A stretch of DNA of 64,000 nt from Coprinellus micaceus (GCA_951394405.1 OX596339.1:930001-994000), one strand, 5' to 3'. Positions 37,226 through 48,754 are shown, counted from the stretch's first letter. The notes: generated from the sequence alone by a model not told the origin. Numbers and translations: made by a program.

Positions 37226-37647
37226 GGCGCATACAGCGACCTCGGTCGCGAAGATGTGTATCTAGAAGCAAACGCGCCTGGATTCAATATAAGTAGTATA
37301 CACCCTCGGCATCTTCGAGACGTACGCGAAGGGTGAAGAGCTACCTGAATGGCGTGCAACCGGAAGTCTCGGTGGTGGTATGAGGTCAAAAAACGTGATC
37401 ACCGCCATCAACAACGGCCACGACCGCATCGACATCGTCCCCACCATCGCCCACCACCCAAAATCGACCTTGAGTCGGACCTCTAGTCCCTGGGCAACAA
37501 GATCGCCGATCCCAGCGAGAGCCAGATTCGTTACAGCATGCCACCAGCCGTTCTTGCCCAACGCTACCATCAGCGCTGGGTGCTGCGCATTATACACGGG
37601 CGCTCATAGTCATTCCTTATCTCTGTTCCTCCAGGATTGCCTAGAAG

Positions 37648-39580
37648 ATGAAGGCGCTTGGTGTACTCTCGACGCTGCTCGTAGCGGTCCCACCGCTTTT
37701 GGGTTTTGGCGCTCAGATACCATTTCATGCAATCGTAGACCAGGCTACCACTGCGGGGGTGTCGGGGGAACGATGGAATTTCGACATCGCGCCCTCTCCG
37801 AACGCGACAGAGAACTATATCTTCGAGACTGTTGCCTCCTTGCTCCAGCAGTGGCCCAATACTAGGTATCGAAACGGTACGCCCGAGCATTCAATGACTC
37901 GGATGTCGAGCATTACGCTGAAGCCCTTGTAGGCCATAACATCGTTCCGGTGACAATACCTGTTAACACCCTTCTCTACCACGGCACCTGGCACAAGGAG
38001 GTCCCCTCCGTCCCCGAATGGGTAGCCACGGACCCCGAGCACTCGTACCTCTTCTGCAGGACCTTCGAGCCCGGGAAGGGATGTTGGCAGCTCACCCTTG
38101 CCGTCACCCGTCCATTGAACGTGCTTTACTTCGACGGGAGTAGCGCAGCAAAGATGCAGGGGTGCATGGACTCGCAGGATTTAATCGTCTGGGGGCAGGT
38201 TGAACCAACCAGGATCTTCGACGAGCGAAACCGGATACGGGACCTGTGTGCTTGGGGTAAGAAGTATAACCTCGATGGATACCTGAGGTAAGTGCCTTTG
38301 GCTGTCCTCAGGCTACCGCTGACTTTAATACTACAGGATGGAACCTAATTTGTGAGCTTCCCCGCCCTTAAGTCCCCAAGCAGCGCCTTACTTTTTCCTT
38401 CCAGCGAGATCATGTTATGCGACTTTACCGAAGGCGTCGAAGTCGCCTCCTTCCTCAACCTCGTCACCCTCCGCGCAAACGAGCACATTCCACCGCCCCC
38501 AAATAACGTGACAGAACCTCAGGACGATGGGCGCGTGCTCGCGGTGTACCGCGTAATCGAGTCAGGTCACACACACAACCGATTCCCCGGCGAGACTCGC
38601 GCCCGACTCGACCTCACCCGACTCATATCCTTCTACGACACCAACATGTTCCCTAATCTCATCGAGTCACGCTTCAAACAAGATCGATTCTTGCATCGCC
38701 CAGCGGAGATCGGGGACGATGGCCTCCAACGTCTGTTGCAGAGACTGGACGAGGTCTTGACAGCACCCCAAGCCCCCGGCAGCGGCGCTGATTGGACCAC
38801 CCTCATCCGCGTCATCAAGCATCGGTATGCTGACCGACTGGAAGTCCTTCAGTATATGCTCAACAAAACGGAGAATGCAGAGCAGACCCTCCAAGATGTG
38901 CACACGTACGTTCAGAGCATGTTGTCTCCGTACACCCTCAACGGGGTCAGGCCAGACAATTCGAACTCGACATCCCCGCAGTGGGCGTCCCCTATATTCG
39001 AGGAATGTGCCTCAACGCATACGAGGATTGTTCGGGGGACTCTGCATCCAAAGCTCACGTACGCTGAGCGACTGATTCTGAACTCGGTTGACGGCACTCT
39101 TCAAGAGATCTGCCGTGTTCTTGTCGGGATGTGGGCCGATGGGGTGTCGAAGCTCGAGCTCCCTGACGTCAGCATACCCAACCCGGGTACTGTCGTGGCG
39201 GACTGGGGTTCGCGGATCAACAGCCTTATTCAATGGCTGGACTGGAGCGAGTGGGTTAAGTGCAGACCTGATTGTGGCTTCGAGGTAGGCCGTCTTTCTC
39301 ATTTCACCCGCGAGCCCCTGCTTACCGACCACTACTTCAGGAAACCTGCTACATCCCAACATGGCCCTGGTTGCGTGGCGCCGGGAGACCGGGGGGACCG
39401 CGGAGGCCTCAGGGTCCTCCCAAGGACCTGGGAGCGGTCAGCGCAGAAGACCCGGCCTTCAAATGGGACCGCACGTGGGGTTGGGTGAAGGACTTCACTC
39501 TAGACGAGGATGATGAGGAATACTGGCGTCGTCCTCAGCCAAAATGTATTCGAAGGGTCTTCCCGTACGACGATCTGTAA
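37648..39580 (+). CDS. Secreted protein of unknown function, left-arm copy
   Basis: Five exons (37648-37876, 37933-38287, 38337-38351, 38405-39284, 39341-39580) sum to 1,719 nt, 572 residues. A clear signal peptide, GVLSTLLVAVPPLLGFGA, opens it. Conserved blocks shared with the right-arm copy: NTLLYHGTWHKE, HSYLFCR, LNVLYFDGSSAAKM, LCAWGKKYNLDGY and EIMLCDFTEGVEVASFLNL. The last block follows a 15-nt micro-exon. The LYHGT block loosely recalls the HGT motif of ADP-ribosyltransferases, but the rest of that signature is not evident. I know this type only as an uncharacterised basidiomycete protein. Confidence 0.82.
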
Positions 39581-39901
39581 CTACTAATATTCAGTGAAAT
39601 ATGTCAGTTCCTGGCGAGTATTAGGGGCCAATTTGACCCAAAATCCATCGAGTATCTGCTCGCCTGTAACCACACGATGCCTCTGAACCTGGCGGACCTT
39701 TCATCAAGCCCTTCACTCAGTATCGGCCTCATAAACTTGGAGCACGAGCCCTGCACTAGCTCCACAAGAGCTGTGCTCACATCTTAGTGCGTGTATTATG
39801 TGTATGTGTGGCATAACGGCCAGTCCTCCAAATTTCCTGATAATCAGAATGAAGCTTGAAGAGCATGACATATGTATAAGTTCCCAAGAATTGTGCCACG
39901 G

Positions 39902-41647
39902 CTAATCCCTTTCGCTCTCTTCCTCCGACGTACCCGTCGAATCATCATCGGTTGTGTCCAAACTCTCCGCAATTGAAGGAACCTCGCTATCATCCGAGGT
40001 CTCTGTCGCTGAAGAGCCTTCGCTGTTCGAGTAATAGATGTTCGCCCCATCCCATATCACTTCGACGCTGGGAGCGTTGTCAACGATTTCCTTTCGTCGT
40101 CTTTCACTAAAATGGCGCGGCTCCTCGATGGAGAGAGTGATAAGGGGAGCCGACCCTGGCCGGCCATCCAAAGCATCGCAGACGTTAGCGCGTTGTTTCT
40201 TAAAATTTATCTTCCGGAGCGTTAGATTGGAAAGAGTACTGAAGCCTCCCGAAGCGTTCGCCGCTGCCAAGGCATCGGAGAACGCGCTGATAGAAGTACC
40301 GCCCACAAGGGATATGCGTCTGAGCATCTTGAGAGGGCCGAATATTGACGTCCATATTTCCGTACTCAATCCACTTTCGTTGGCGACCTCGAGAATGGAG
40401 AGGAATGAGAAGTCGAGCACTTTCCCCGCCGCCCGCAATGGTCCGTCGGGGGTGACGGCGGGTCCTTCAAACTTAAGCCCGAGGTTTAGGGAGGGACGGT
40501 CCCCGGAAGAGCACTTGAGGAGGAGGAGAGTGGATCCATACTGGGAGGGCCCACAAAGTTGGAGTTCCTGGACCGAGCTAAATTCGTGGCCCTGTGCGGT
40601 TCGTAGCTTGGTAAAGAATGAGTCAAGGAACCCGAGTGTTTCGACTTGGCTGAACGTGAACTCGACATCCGATGCGTTCGGAAAGGAGAACAGATCGAGG
40701 AACTGAATAACGGTGGCTGGGGTAGAGTAGTGCAGCTTCAGAGTGGTGATTCCTTGAAGTGTATACGACGAACGCGCTTCTCCACCATATTGGGACGAGA
40801 GCGGCCAGCCGGAGAATGGTAGAAAGTCGGCGAGATGGAGTGTCCTCAGGAGGGGCATCTGTTTCAAGGACTGAACGAGATTCTCCCATGAAGGGCGTGC
40901 GGGGTTGGAACCGAGTGGGGGTTTTGCCGTCAATTTCAAGGATGTCAGACTTGGGCTAAAGGGAAGCGCGTTCCAATTGGTGGCGCGGCAATGATGAAGT
41001 TCCAGGAATTTGAGGGCGGGAGCACCTCCGGCCAGAAACTGCGACGGGATTTCGAACCCTGGTTCCAGCGAACTGTCGTGAATGCGTACGTACTCTAGGT
41101 ACGGAGCTCGGCCGGAACACCCTCCTAGTAGTGCCTGCTGTGGTAGACGAGGATGGTGCCCATATGCTTTCTCGATGTTAATTGAGCGTAGGCGGTGCGT
41201 TTGGGACAATACCCCGCGGACGGTTTCATGTACCCTGCGGCTCTTGTAGCGGGAGGGGCTGTATTCGACCGTGAGGGGTGCCTGTCCCGCTCGAGAAAGC
41301 TGGAACTCTGTGAGGGCAGGGTTGGAGAATGTGGGGGTTGTCCAGAGACCGGCGCATCCAAATGCCACCCTCCGCCAATGCGCACAAACGTGCATAATCA
41401 AAATCCATCTCTGCCTTTGTCCCGGATAGAGGGGTCGATTCTGGCAATCGAGGTAGACCAGAAGGAAGATTTCCGATAGGATTTCTGGTGGAAGGTTCAT
41501 GGGGTTGGCCAAAGAATTGCGGCAAGTCTTCAGTGCACGCATCTCGGCGTGCAATTCTGCGAGACGCCCGTCTATGCGCTGTCGATGGGAGTCCACATCG
41601 AGAGTTTTGCGAGCACTGAGCAGGGCTTGCGTCGATAATGCAAACAT
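39902..41647 (-). CDS. F-box-like protein, left-arm inner copy
   Basis: Single exon, 581 residues, intact. It starts MFALSTQALLSARKTLDV. F-box-like core: LPPEILSEIFLLV, then MHVCAHWRRVAFGCAGLW, then SNPALTEFQLSRAGQAPL. Leucine-rich repeats follow, ending with VEVIWDGANIYY and an acidic Ser/Thr tail. The right-arm partner at 56173-57762 has the same order and wording but a stop codon inside the tail. Confidence 0.85.
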   Translation of the reverse strand: MFALSTQALLSARKTLDVDSHRQRIDGRLAELHAEMRALKTCRNSLANPMNLPPEILSEIFLLVYLDCQNRPLYPGQRQRWILIMHVCAHWRRVAFGCAGLWTTPTFSNPALTEFQLSRAGQAPLTVEYSPSRYKSRRVHETVRGVLSQTHRLRSINIEKAYGHHPRLPQQALLGGCSGRAPYLEYVRIHDSSLEPGFEIPSQFLAGGAPALKFLELHHCRATNWNALPFSPSLTSLKLTAKPPLGSNPARPSWENLVQSLKQMPLLRTLHLADFLPFSGWPLSSQYGGEARSSYTLQGITTLKLHYSTPATVIQFLDLFSFPNASDVEFTFSQVETLGFLDSFFTKLRTAQGHEFSSVQELQLCGPSQYGSTLLLLKCSSGDRPSLNLGLKFEGPAVTPDGPLRAAGKVLDFSFLSILEVANESGLSTEIWTSIFGPLKMLRRISLVGGTSISAFSDALAAANASGGFSTLSNLTLRKINFKKQRANVCDALDGRPGSAPLITLSIEEPRHFSERRRKEIVDNAPSVEVIWDGANIYYSNSEGSSATETSDDSEVPSIAESLDTTDDDSTGTSEEESERD

Positions 41648-42309
41648 TGCTCGGCCGTCTTCTGGGCGAATGATATATCAACTTCATACTGCACGGGCAG
41701 CTAGGGAGGGGTCATACCTTGCTGTAAACGACCTTGTAGACCGAGCGGACGAAGATGATCCTATGGGTTGCGGTTCAAGTTCAACATCGATGAATCTGAT
41801 TGGCGCCCTAGGCCTGTGTGTTTGGCGTTGTTGCTTATGCCCCTTTGGCCGGGCAAACCAGCGGATGATCTTGGGGTGGCCCTGAGATGAGCTTGAGAAT
41901 ACATCAGGGAAAGGGTAAGTTCATAATGTATGTAATTATCCGTCAAGCACTAGCTGAAACAAAGGAATGAGCGCGGGGACCACTACCAAAGTTCCTCCTG
42001 TTCCTCCTGTTCAATATCGCTCCCTGCATCTTCCTCCCCACCGACGCCCTGTTGCTCCTCCGATTGGCGCAATGAATCGTCGGGTATAACAAAGCTGACC
42101 ATTCCCTTCGGCAGTGATTCCTTAATACGACGAACCATCGCCTGCGTAAGGCCGCGGCGGTTGGTCAGAACGTGTATCTTAACGGCGGTTAACAGCGGGC
42201 AGGATAGGGATCTCCACTTCAACGAAGAAACAAGCAAGGTCTCTGTGTCCCCGGCGGTGTAGTTCGCGGCAAAGTCCGCGTCCTGGATCTCTAATTTGAT
42301 GAGGGATGG

Positions 42310-43740
42310 TTAACTGCCGCCAGCTGGACGAGAACCAATGGGTGACCCTGTCCCCGGCTCCGAGTTCTCCCTGCCGAGGGTCGTAAGGAGTCCTTCTGGT
42401 AGCCTTCCGAACCCATGCGTGATAAAGCTCAGGTGCTCCAGGCCAGCGAGGATGTTCCAGTCACCGTCCGTCAAGGTACAGTCCCCAGTCACGGCTAAGG
42501 ACTGAAGTGGTGCCAAGTCCACATGGTCTTTGAGTAATGATAGAATGTGTGCACCCGAAAGGTGGGGGCTCTCACAGTGAAGTTGCAGCCGGAGGCAAGA
42601 TTTTGGCGGTGGAGGCTTGCATTCCAATTCCAATACGGGCCCATGAATTTCGTTGAAGTCAGAACCGTCGATTATGTCGAGATCTTTAGCACCTCCTCGG
42701 GCTTGCATATCGCACGACTTCGCAAGCTTGTGGATGAGCGGACGGATGGGATCGATATCCAGCTGATTCGAGTTGATGACATCGACCGTCAAATCTTCGA
42801 CGTTGGTGACCAAGACAGCCTCGAAAAGCCCTTCAATCGCGCTTGACTCGTCGCAAAGTGTCACGGACTTGAGACTTGCAAGGCGAATGGGGACTGCTGG
42901 TGCGATGAAGGAAGAAGGGCGGCCATTGGGAAGGAACAGTCTGAGATAAAGTTCCTGCAATGCAGTCAATGCTGAAATGGAGCTCAGAAACTGGTCAGGG
43001 GAGGGTCGAGTGGTGACGGAATCTGACGCTAAATGCATCGTTGTCAAGTTCGTGGACAGTGGGACGACCTCCCAGCTTGGAATGCGGCAATTGCTGAGTT
43101 GTAGAGACCTTAGACGAGGGTTCTGGCCTGCCGTGATTCCTGCTGGTAGTTCAACTGGTGGGTGGCCGGCAACGTCGGAGATCGAGAGTGTCTCGAGGAG
43201 TGGTGCCGGTTCTGTCCATGTTGAAAGCACTGCGGACAAGTCGATCGGGTTTGTACCGTGACTCGAAAGTCTGACCGTTTTAAGGCGCTTAGTTTGAGAT
43301 AAAGCTCGAGAAAGGATGTTATGTATGTTTGGGCTTCCGTTTTTAGTGGATACGACGGAAATAGGCGCGTTCTTCGATCGAGTGAGCATCAGCTCTGCGA
43401 ACTTTGGGCTACGAAAGGAGATGTGCGACCACAATGTGGTGCATTCCAACGCGACCTTCCTCCAGTGACGGCAAACATGGGCTACTCGAATCCATTCCAG
43501 CGTTTCCTTGTCTTTGGGGTAAATCAATAGACGGTCGTCCCGAGCCAGTAGGAGGAAGATGGCGGACAGGATTTCTGAGGGGATGCGGTTGGGCAACGAA
43601 ATCGAGTTGAAGCAGTTTTCTAAGGCCTGGATTTCGGTTCTTAATTGGAGAATGCGGCCAGATAACATGTCGCGATGAGTGTGTGCTGGGAGGGCTCCAT
43701 GTCCCCCTAGCAGGGCTTCAGTTGGCTGAGAGAACGACAT
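42310..43740 (-). CDS. F-box-like protein truncated by an in-frame stop
   Basis: 476 codons starting MSFSQPTEALLGGHGALP. Core: IPSEILSAIFLLL, then AHVCRHWRKVALECTTLW, then KFAELMLTRSKNAPI. The frame ends at TAA (42312-42310), but the same frame then stays open to 41983 and encodes a typical family ending (SLIKLEIQDADF, LPKGMVSFVIPDD, acidic EEQEELW). The simplest reading is a recent nonsense mutation removing about 100 residues. The upstream product could still be made. Confidence 0.72.
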   Translation of the reverse strand: MSFSQPTEALLGGHGALPAHTHRDMLSGRILQLRTEIQALENCFNSISLPNRIPSEILSAIFLLLARDDRLLIYPKDKETLEWIRVAHVCRHWRKVALECTTLWSHISFRSPKFAELMLTRSKNAPISVVSTKNGSPNIHNILSRALSQTKRLKTVRLSSHGTNPIDLSAVLSTWTEPAPLLETLSISDVAGHPPVELPAGITAGQNPRLRSLQLSNCRIPSWEVVPLSTNLTTMHLASDSVTTRPSPDQFLSSISALTALQELYLRLFLPNGRPSSFIAPAVPIRLASLKSVTLCDESSAIEGLFEAVLVTNVEDLTVDVINSNQLDIDPIRPLIHKLAKSCDMQARGGAKDLDIIDGSDFNEIHGPVLELECKPPPPKSCLRLQLHCESPHLSGAHILSLLKDHVDLAPLQSLAVTGDCTLTDGDWNILAGLEHLSFITHGFGRLPEGLLTTLGRENSEPGTGSPIGSRPAGGS

Positions 43741-43810
43741 GGTAGCAGGGAGGGAGGAGGTTGAGACCCTAGAGTGAGAGGGTGGATGAGCGTCGTCGTA
43801 GTTTGATGGA

Positions 43811-43883
43811 AAGAGAGAATGTCACGTATGTACCGAATACACACCCCAATTAAAAAAAAAAAAAAAAAAGAGAGAATGTCACG
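43811..43883 (+). mobile_element. Tiny poly(A) insertion with target-site duplication
   Basis: The 16-nt direct repeat AAGAGAGAATGTCACG occurs at 43811-43826 and 43868-43883. Between them lie about 25 nt of unrelated sequence and a run of 18 A (43852-43869, partly shared with the repeat). A poly(A) end inside matching direct repeats is the signature of LINE-type reverse transcription of an RNA, here severely 5'-truncated. No retroelement gene is present in the window. Confidence 0.65.
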
Positions 43884-44016
43884 CGTCACTAGGGCGTCAC
43901 ATTGACGACTCGGACGGGCGCTTGCGGGCGCGATAGTCTCATAGAGGTCTCGAGCGGAATAAAATCGAGCACATGATGTATAGAAAATTAGGCACGTATA
44001 TAGGATCCTTTCAAAT

Positions 44017-45146
44017 TCAATGGGGAGTCTTCAAAGCATCCTCCCAGAGCTGTTTCACTGCGTTCCAGTAACGAACGGGGTCCGTCCTGGCATGCGCAAC
44101 ATGGGGCGACTCTTCATATCTCTCCAACCTCACCTGCAAACCATTCCTCGTTGCAAGGTCAGCATGACCCTCGACGTCCCCAGGAGGCATGAGCTCGTCC
44201 GTCTTCGAATAAATGTAGAGCCGAGCCGTGGCCTTGGTGAACCATGGCAGCAGTTTAGGTTGATTGAGGATCCGCTTAGTGACTTCAAGAGGAGGGGTCG
44301 ACCCAAGCTTCGTCATGAGCCACCCAAAGTAGATCAAGAGAGTGATCACGATGGCGGCGATTCGCCTCAAGATGGGGTTGCGAATGGCGGTGGTGAAGGC
44401 TTTCTGCGTCTCCTTAATCCCTCCATTGCTTGGGCACGAGTCCAAGATGACGACAGAGGCGGCAGGCTCAGCCTCAACCCCCTTGAAGCGCTCTTGCAAT
44501 ATCCTGCTCAGGATGGCGAGCTGCCAGCAGCCGCCTGAACAACGTCAAAAGGGGTGCCTTTGTTGGCGCGAAAGAACGTACCATTGGAGAAGGCATGGAC
44601 AAGGACGCGTGGCGATGGCTTCCCTGGTAGCAGGGGCTCCAACGGTTCTCCGTACCTCTGTTTACGCTTTTCTGCAACTGGAACGTATCCCAAAGCCTCC
44701 AGAGCCTCGACTGCAGGCACAAGGTTTGCCCTCTAGTTAGGAGCATCTATCAGAGGGTGGTCAAACGTAATGAGATGGCGAAGTACCTTCCGGCTTTCGA
44801 GGGAGAAGAATACCGATGGCGGTGCACGAACGAGGATCTTGGTAGCGCCCGGGTATATCTCGTCGTACGCCTTGGAGTACTTGAGAAGGTGGGGGAGCTT
44901 CGCGCCCACTAGAACGCGGCAGGTCAGATCGCGGAGACCTAGAACAGTTCATTGAGACGCACTCCCCCCGAAAATGAGGATAAGACTAGGACTCGGCGTC
45001 AACTAGATGCTCAACGAGACTCAGAGCAAGACAACGTACTCAGGCTGGTTCCCCGAAGGTACACTCCCTCCCGATTCCCCAGGCTTCTGGAGATAGACAC
45101 AATCGCCTATTCTCGTCATCGCAGTGTCCGAGTCGGTTCCAGCCAT
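44017..45146 (-). CDS. TMEM53/DUF829 family protein
   Basis: Predicted alpha/beta-hydrolase-like protein of the TMEM53 (DUF829) family; biochemical role poorly known, associated with the nuclear envelope in animals. Five exons (45146-45040, 44985-44963, 44908-44787, 44732-44582, 44534-44017) sum to 921 nt, 306 residues. Family blocks: DLILIFGGMGAKLPHLLKY, spanning a 23-nt micro-exon; ATKILVRAPP; PRVLVHAFSNGG; VVILDSCPSNGG; RLYIYSKTDELMP; and a C-terminal ESPHVAHARTDPVRYWNAV. One hydrophobic helix lies near IAAIVITLLIYFGWL. The usual GW before MGAKL is GG here. It is divergent from PPE1, with about 410 bp between starts. Confidence 0.85.
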
Positions 45147-45554
45147 CGAGTCCTCGTGCCGGGTAGTTTTTGCACAGCGATAGGGCCCTGTGGTGGTTCT
45201 GGTCAAGTATCTTGAGGTACTTACGCAGCACCCCAAAACGTCTGGAATGCCTATGAAAGCTACCGGGGCCTTGCAGCCGTTTAACCGACCGTGCAGGGCG
45301 CCTAGATAGCATCAAGTTGGGGATTACTTCGGGGTCGGGCTATATGCGTTGACATTGCCTCGTGAATTTCCGAGATAGCCATCTGAAATGATCTGATTTG
45401 GGGGAACGAGGAAGGCCAAGCAAACCGCGATGGGATTGGGGGTCGTGGTCGAGAGGAAGAGCGCAACGATGCTGGGATGCGTGGTGATCAGATCAACGGC
45501 GACGTCAGCGAGTGATTCGAACAGCGACGATGAGCTTGACCACCAACCTCCACC

Positions 45555-46964
45555 ATGTCCAACCTCTACAAGAGCGCCTTGCAAGCTCGCATCGCCAAGC
45601 TACCCCATCCTGACACCATCGCGCCATTCAATGAGGAAGACGAAGATTCTGAAGCCGCAGACTCGATTGGGATGCTGCCGCCAGGCGGCGGATTAGGCCC
45701 TCCAGCGATGCAAGTCCCAGTTTTCACGGTTGTTCATTGAGCACACCTTGATAATACCAGCACTCTGAAGGCCGGCGAGGAACCCCAGGCGCAATCGCAA
45801 GCCTCGTGAACCCAATCCCCACTTTGCGCCGATCTCAGCAGCGGGGTTCTTCCAGGAGGCGGCGCAGGTTGTTGTACCGTCGAGAGCCTTGGATGTACGC
45901 ATATACCACACGCCCGCACCGGCGTCGGATGGGACAGTAATGGTGTGCCACCACGGTGCAGGGTACTCGGGCCTGAGCTTTGCGTGTTTCGCGAAGGAGG
46001 TCGCGGCGTTGAGCAATGGCGAGTGTGGTGCGATGGCGTTCGACGCGCGGAGACATGGTAAGTTGCTCCCAATGTTGTTCTCATAGTTGCGGTCTGAAGC
46101 AATTTGACTAAAGGCAAGACATCGTCCACGGATGGGAAGGATGACGATCTCTCGATTGGTGTCCTGGTGGAAGACTTCATCGCATTGGTGGAGACCGTCT
46201 TCCCAGATCCCACTCAGGCGCCCACTCTGCTGGTGAGTACTCCTCGCAATCGATGTTGCGTATTCTAAACTTCGATCAGCTCGTAGGCCACAGCATGGGC
46301 GGCTCCGTTGTCACTCAAGCCTGTCCAACCCTTCAGGAAGCCAAATATCGCATCGCAGGGGTTGCTGTTCTCGACGTAGTCGAAGGATCCGCTATCGATG
46401 CCTTGCCACATATGAACAGCCTTCTCAATGCGCGTCCAGATGGCTTTGACTCTATAGAAGAGGCTGTGGAATGGCAGTAAGTACACGGCTGTATCTCTAG
46501 CTCCCAGCCTAACACCCCCGCAGTGTAAGCACGAATACAATCCATAACGCAAACTCTGCCCGTGTATCTATCCCAGCCATCTTTAAGCACGTGGAGAACG
46601 GATACCCTCCTTACCAATGGCGAACACCCCTACGTTCGACAGCTCCCTACTGGCTCAGTGCGTGTTTCGCTTGACAACACCGATTGTCTTCTAACTGACG
46701 CGATCTCTAGGCTGGTTCCAAGGTCTCTCTAACAAGTTCCTGGCAGCGCGAACAGCGAGGGTCCTCATTCTCGCAGGCACCGACCGGCTAGATAAGGACC
46801 TCATGATCGGTCAGATGCAGGGCAAGTTTCAGCAGGTCGTCGTCCCTGGAGTGGGACACATGCTGCACGAGGACGACCCAACTCGCATCGCGGAGATCAT
46901 GGTCGAGTTTTGGAAGAGGAACGAGCGCGTGATAGTTGGGGTGAAGAAAGTTGGTGAAAGATGA
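45555..46964 (+). CDS. PPE1: Protein phosphatase methylesterase 1
   Basis: Removes the C-terminal methyl ester from the PP2A catalytic subunit (EC 3.1.1.89), so tuning PP2A holoenzyme assembly. Six exons (45555-45713, 45802-46057, 46114-46232, 46280-46476, 46524-46657, 46711-46964) sum to 1,119 nt, 372 residues. Alpha/beta-hydrolase features: oxyanion-region VMVCHHGAGYSGL, nucleophile motif VGHSMGGSV (Ser about 183), AVLDVVEGSA and catalytic His in VPGVGHMLHED. FDARRHGKT and the insert around YQWRTPL are typical of the family. Length is close to yeast Ppe1 (400) and human PPME1 (386). The first intron has a weak GTCCCA donor but gives the only in-frame join. Confidence 0.93.
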
Positions 46965-47065
46965 ATCGATGACGGGATGCCACCCCAATCCTGTGACGGT
47001 GCGGTTTGAGAATCAATACCCAAGAGATGTGCGTGTATATAGTACAATGTATTCTACTGGATGCC

Positions 47066-48754
47066 TCATTTTGCGAACACGATCTTCATGCCAGGAGGTG
47101 GAAGGGTATGCGTCGGTGATTCTGGCGCGTTGACGGTCAACTCCCCAACAGTGGAATCGTATAATGCGCTATCTTCCTGAAAACGGGAGTGGCTTCCTCG
47201 GGGTTTGAGCACTATCGTGTCGCCCGGTCTGTAGGTGGGGATGCTACCGTCTTCGGTGTGGGGCCCGTTGTTCCGGCTAATTGAGTGGATGTGGAGAACC
47301 ATTCGACAGGTGAAAACAGCGTGGAGGACCCGTTCCATCCTATGGCATAAGTCAGACAGGGATCAGGCGTTGTTTTGGGAGGTTAATGATGGTGCATACA
47401 TTGATAGAAGTGTTTGTAAGTCCCTCTGCGAAGAAGTGGTCGTCAAGATTGCGCAGATGAGGCTTGAAAGGCCAAGCTTACAGGCATAGTGACGACGACA
47501 ACAATGTTGGCGGCGGAGAAAGCTTCGAAGCAAGTGAGTTAAGATCCAGGGATGGGAAGTAAGGGCTGGGTCAGGCATACCGAACAGATACGCGTAGTAA
47601 ACAATCCCTAAGAAGACACGTTAGTCGCGAATGCAGGGGCGGGTCTTGCCTGAGCATTGCATAACCCGACGCACCATCGGTGTAAACAGCTTTTACGAAG
47701 TGTGAACCGCCGCCCAGACGAACTGGGAAGGATATATCCATAAGCCAGGAGCCTGGTGAAGTGGAACGTGAAATCGGGCGCTTACACGAATGGTAGGCTG
47801 GTATGCATATTAGAACGAAATTCACTGCAAAGATCTGTAAGATCGACCATAGGGAAGGTGCGTTGTTGCTAGACTTACCAGTGTCGTATAACAGCAAGGT
47901 AAGCCATGCGACGAAAAGCAACTGACTAGCGTCCGTCAGGAAGCAGCCTTTGAACGGAGCCATTGGCGAGGGGTCGACTATAAAGATCTGTTGTTGGTAA
48001 AATCCAGGACGATTGTGGACGGCTCTCACATCTGACGGTCTGGAGCCATATTCCGGTGATCGTAAACCCAGATATCCAGCATATTGGCCAGAGAATCGCC
48101 AAGGCAATCCCAAGTTTCTTGTCTCGTTTCCAGACGGCCCAGGTTCGCATGCTCATTATCACTAAAGCGGTTACGGCGGGCAAACACGGCGCTGTTAGCC
48201 ACGGGTTTCACGGCAGACGAGCTAGAAGGAAGGGGGCCTCACTCTCTCCGATGGCAAGTCCGATGACGAAGAACCCTGGAGAGTGCGTATACCGGAGGTC
48301 GAGGGAACAACAGAGCACCCAGGCGAGTTTAATGAAGTCAGGTGGATCTAGCGAGGCTGCGAATAGATATACCACTCACAGGTATTAATGTGGAAGGATA
48401 TGAGGCATTCCCGAAACCAGTCGCCTGGGACTATCTGCTCTGTGCCGCCACCAATTGAGTTAGTTAGTATCCTCGCTCCGATTCAGTTATGTCGGCGCTG
48501 GTAAAGCTCCGTACCCCAGAGTATGACCCCAACCTCGAAGATGGTTGAGTACCTGACGAAGAGGTAGAGCATCTTCGACCAGGTAAGGCGACCCGACCAG
48601 ATCGACCGGACCTCCTCATCGAGAGTGATGAGGACGTCGTAGATCTATGATGCAATGGCACCCTGGTTAGCCCGTTGAAGCTGCGGAAGGTAGCCTCGTA
48701 TTCACCATAACGCAGCAGCTTGCGACTGTATACAAGGGGGATTGAGTGTGTCAT
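47066..48754 (-). CDS. DUF6533-type multi-pass membrane protein
   Basis: Seven-helix-like membrane protein of the basidiomycete family whose N-terminus is DUF6533; role unknown. Block order fits: YDVLITLDEEVRSIWSG near the start, PGDWFRECLISFHIN, then helices around ALVIMSMRTWAVW, LGIALAILWPICWISGF and LLFVAWLTLLLYD, then FVKAVYTDGIVYYAYLF across intron 47674-47608, SAANIVVVV and ERVLHAVFTCRMVLHI at the end. About ten short exons are needed and the 3' eight join in phase. The join of the first exon to the DUF6533 block is unsolved, so the start is uncertain. Confidence 0.65.

Larger units (their letters stand above)
35517..41840. repeat. Left arm of inverted duplication
   Basis: Holds, from inner to outer end, an F-box-like gene (41647-39902), a secreted protein gene (37648-39580) and a broken F-box-like gene (37225-35517). 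Each has its closest relative in the right arm, in mirror order and opposite strand. Non-coding similarity extends upstream of the inner F-box gene: the reverse complement of about 41770-41830 matches about 55990-56060. Confidence 0.75.

Noticed and set aside
37262..37597. Minus-strand ORF with a piece (ALAGIGDLVAQ) reminiscent of Mpv17/PMP22 proteins
   Set aside because: Only about a dozen residues fit, the later family motifs are missing, and the right-arm counterpart does not keep the frame. It is more likely leader DNA of the secreted gene.
37648..39580. Calling the secreted proteins ADP-ribosyltransferases
   Set aside because: Only LYHGT is suggestive; I could not place the other catalytic residues, so no function was assigned.
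41983..42237. Separate small gene downstream of the 43740 F-box gene
   Set aside because: It is in the same frame as the F-box gene beyond a single TAA and resembles the family C-terminus, so it is the cut-off tail.
47608..47674. A GC-AG intron first placed at 47649-47608 in the DUF6533 gene
   Set aside because: It put the next exon out of frame; a standard GT-AG intron at 47674-47608 restores the conserved YTDGIVYYAYLF.
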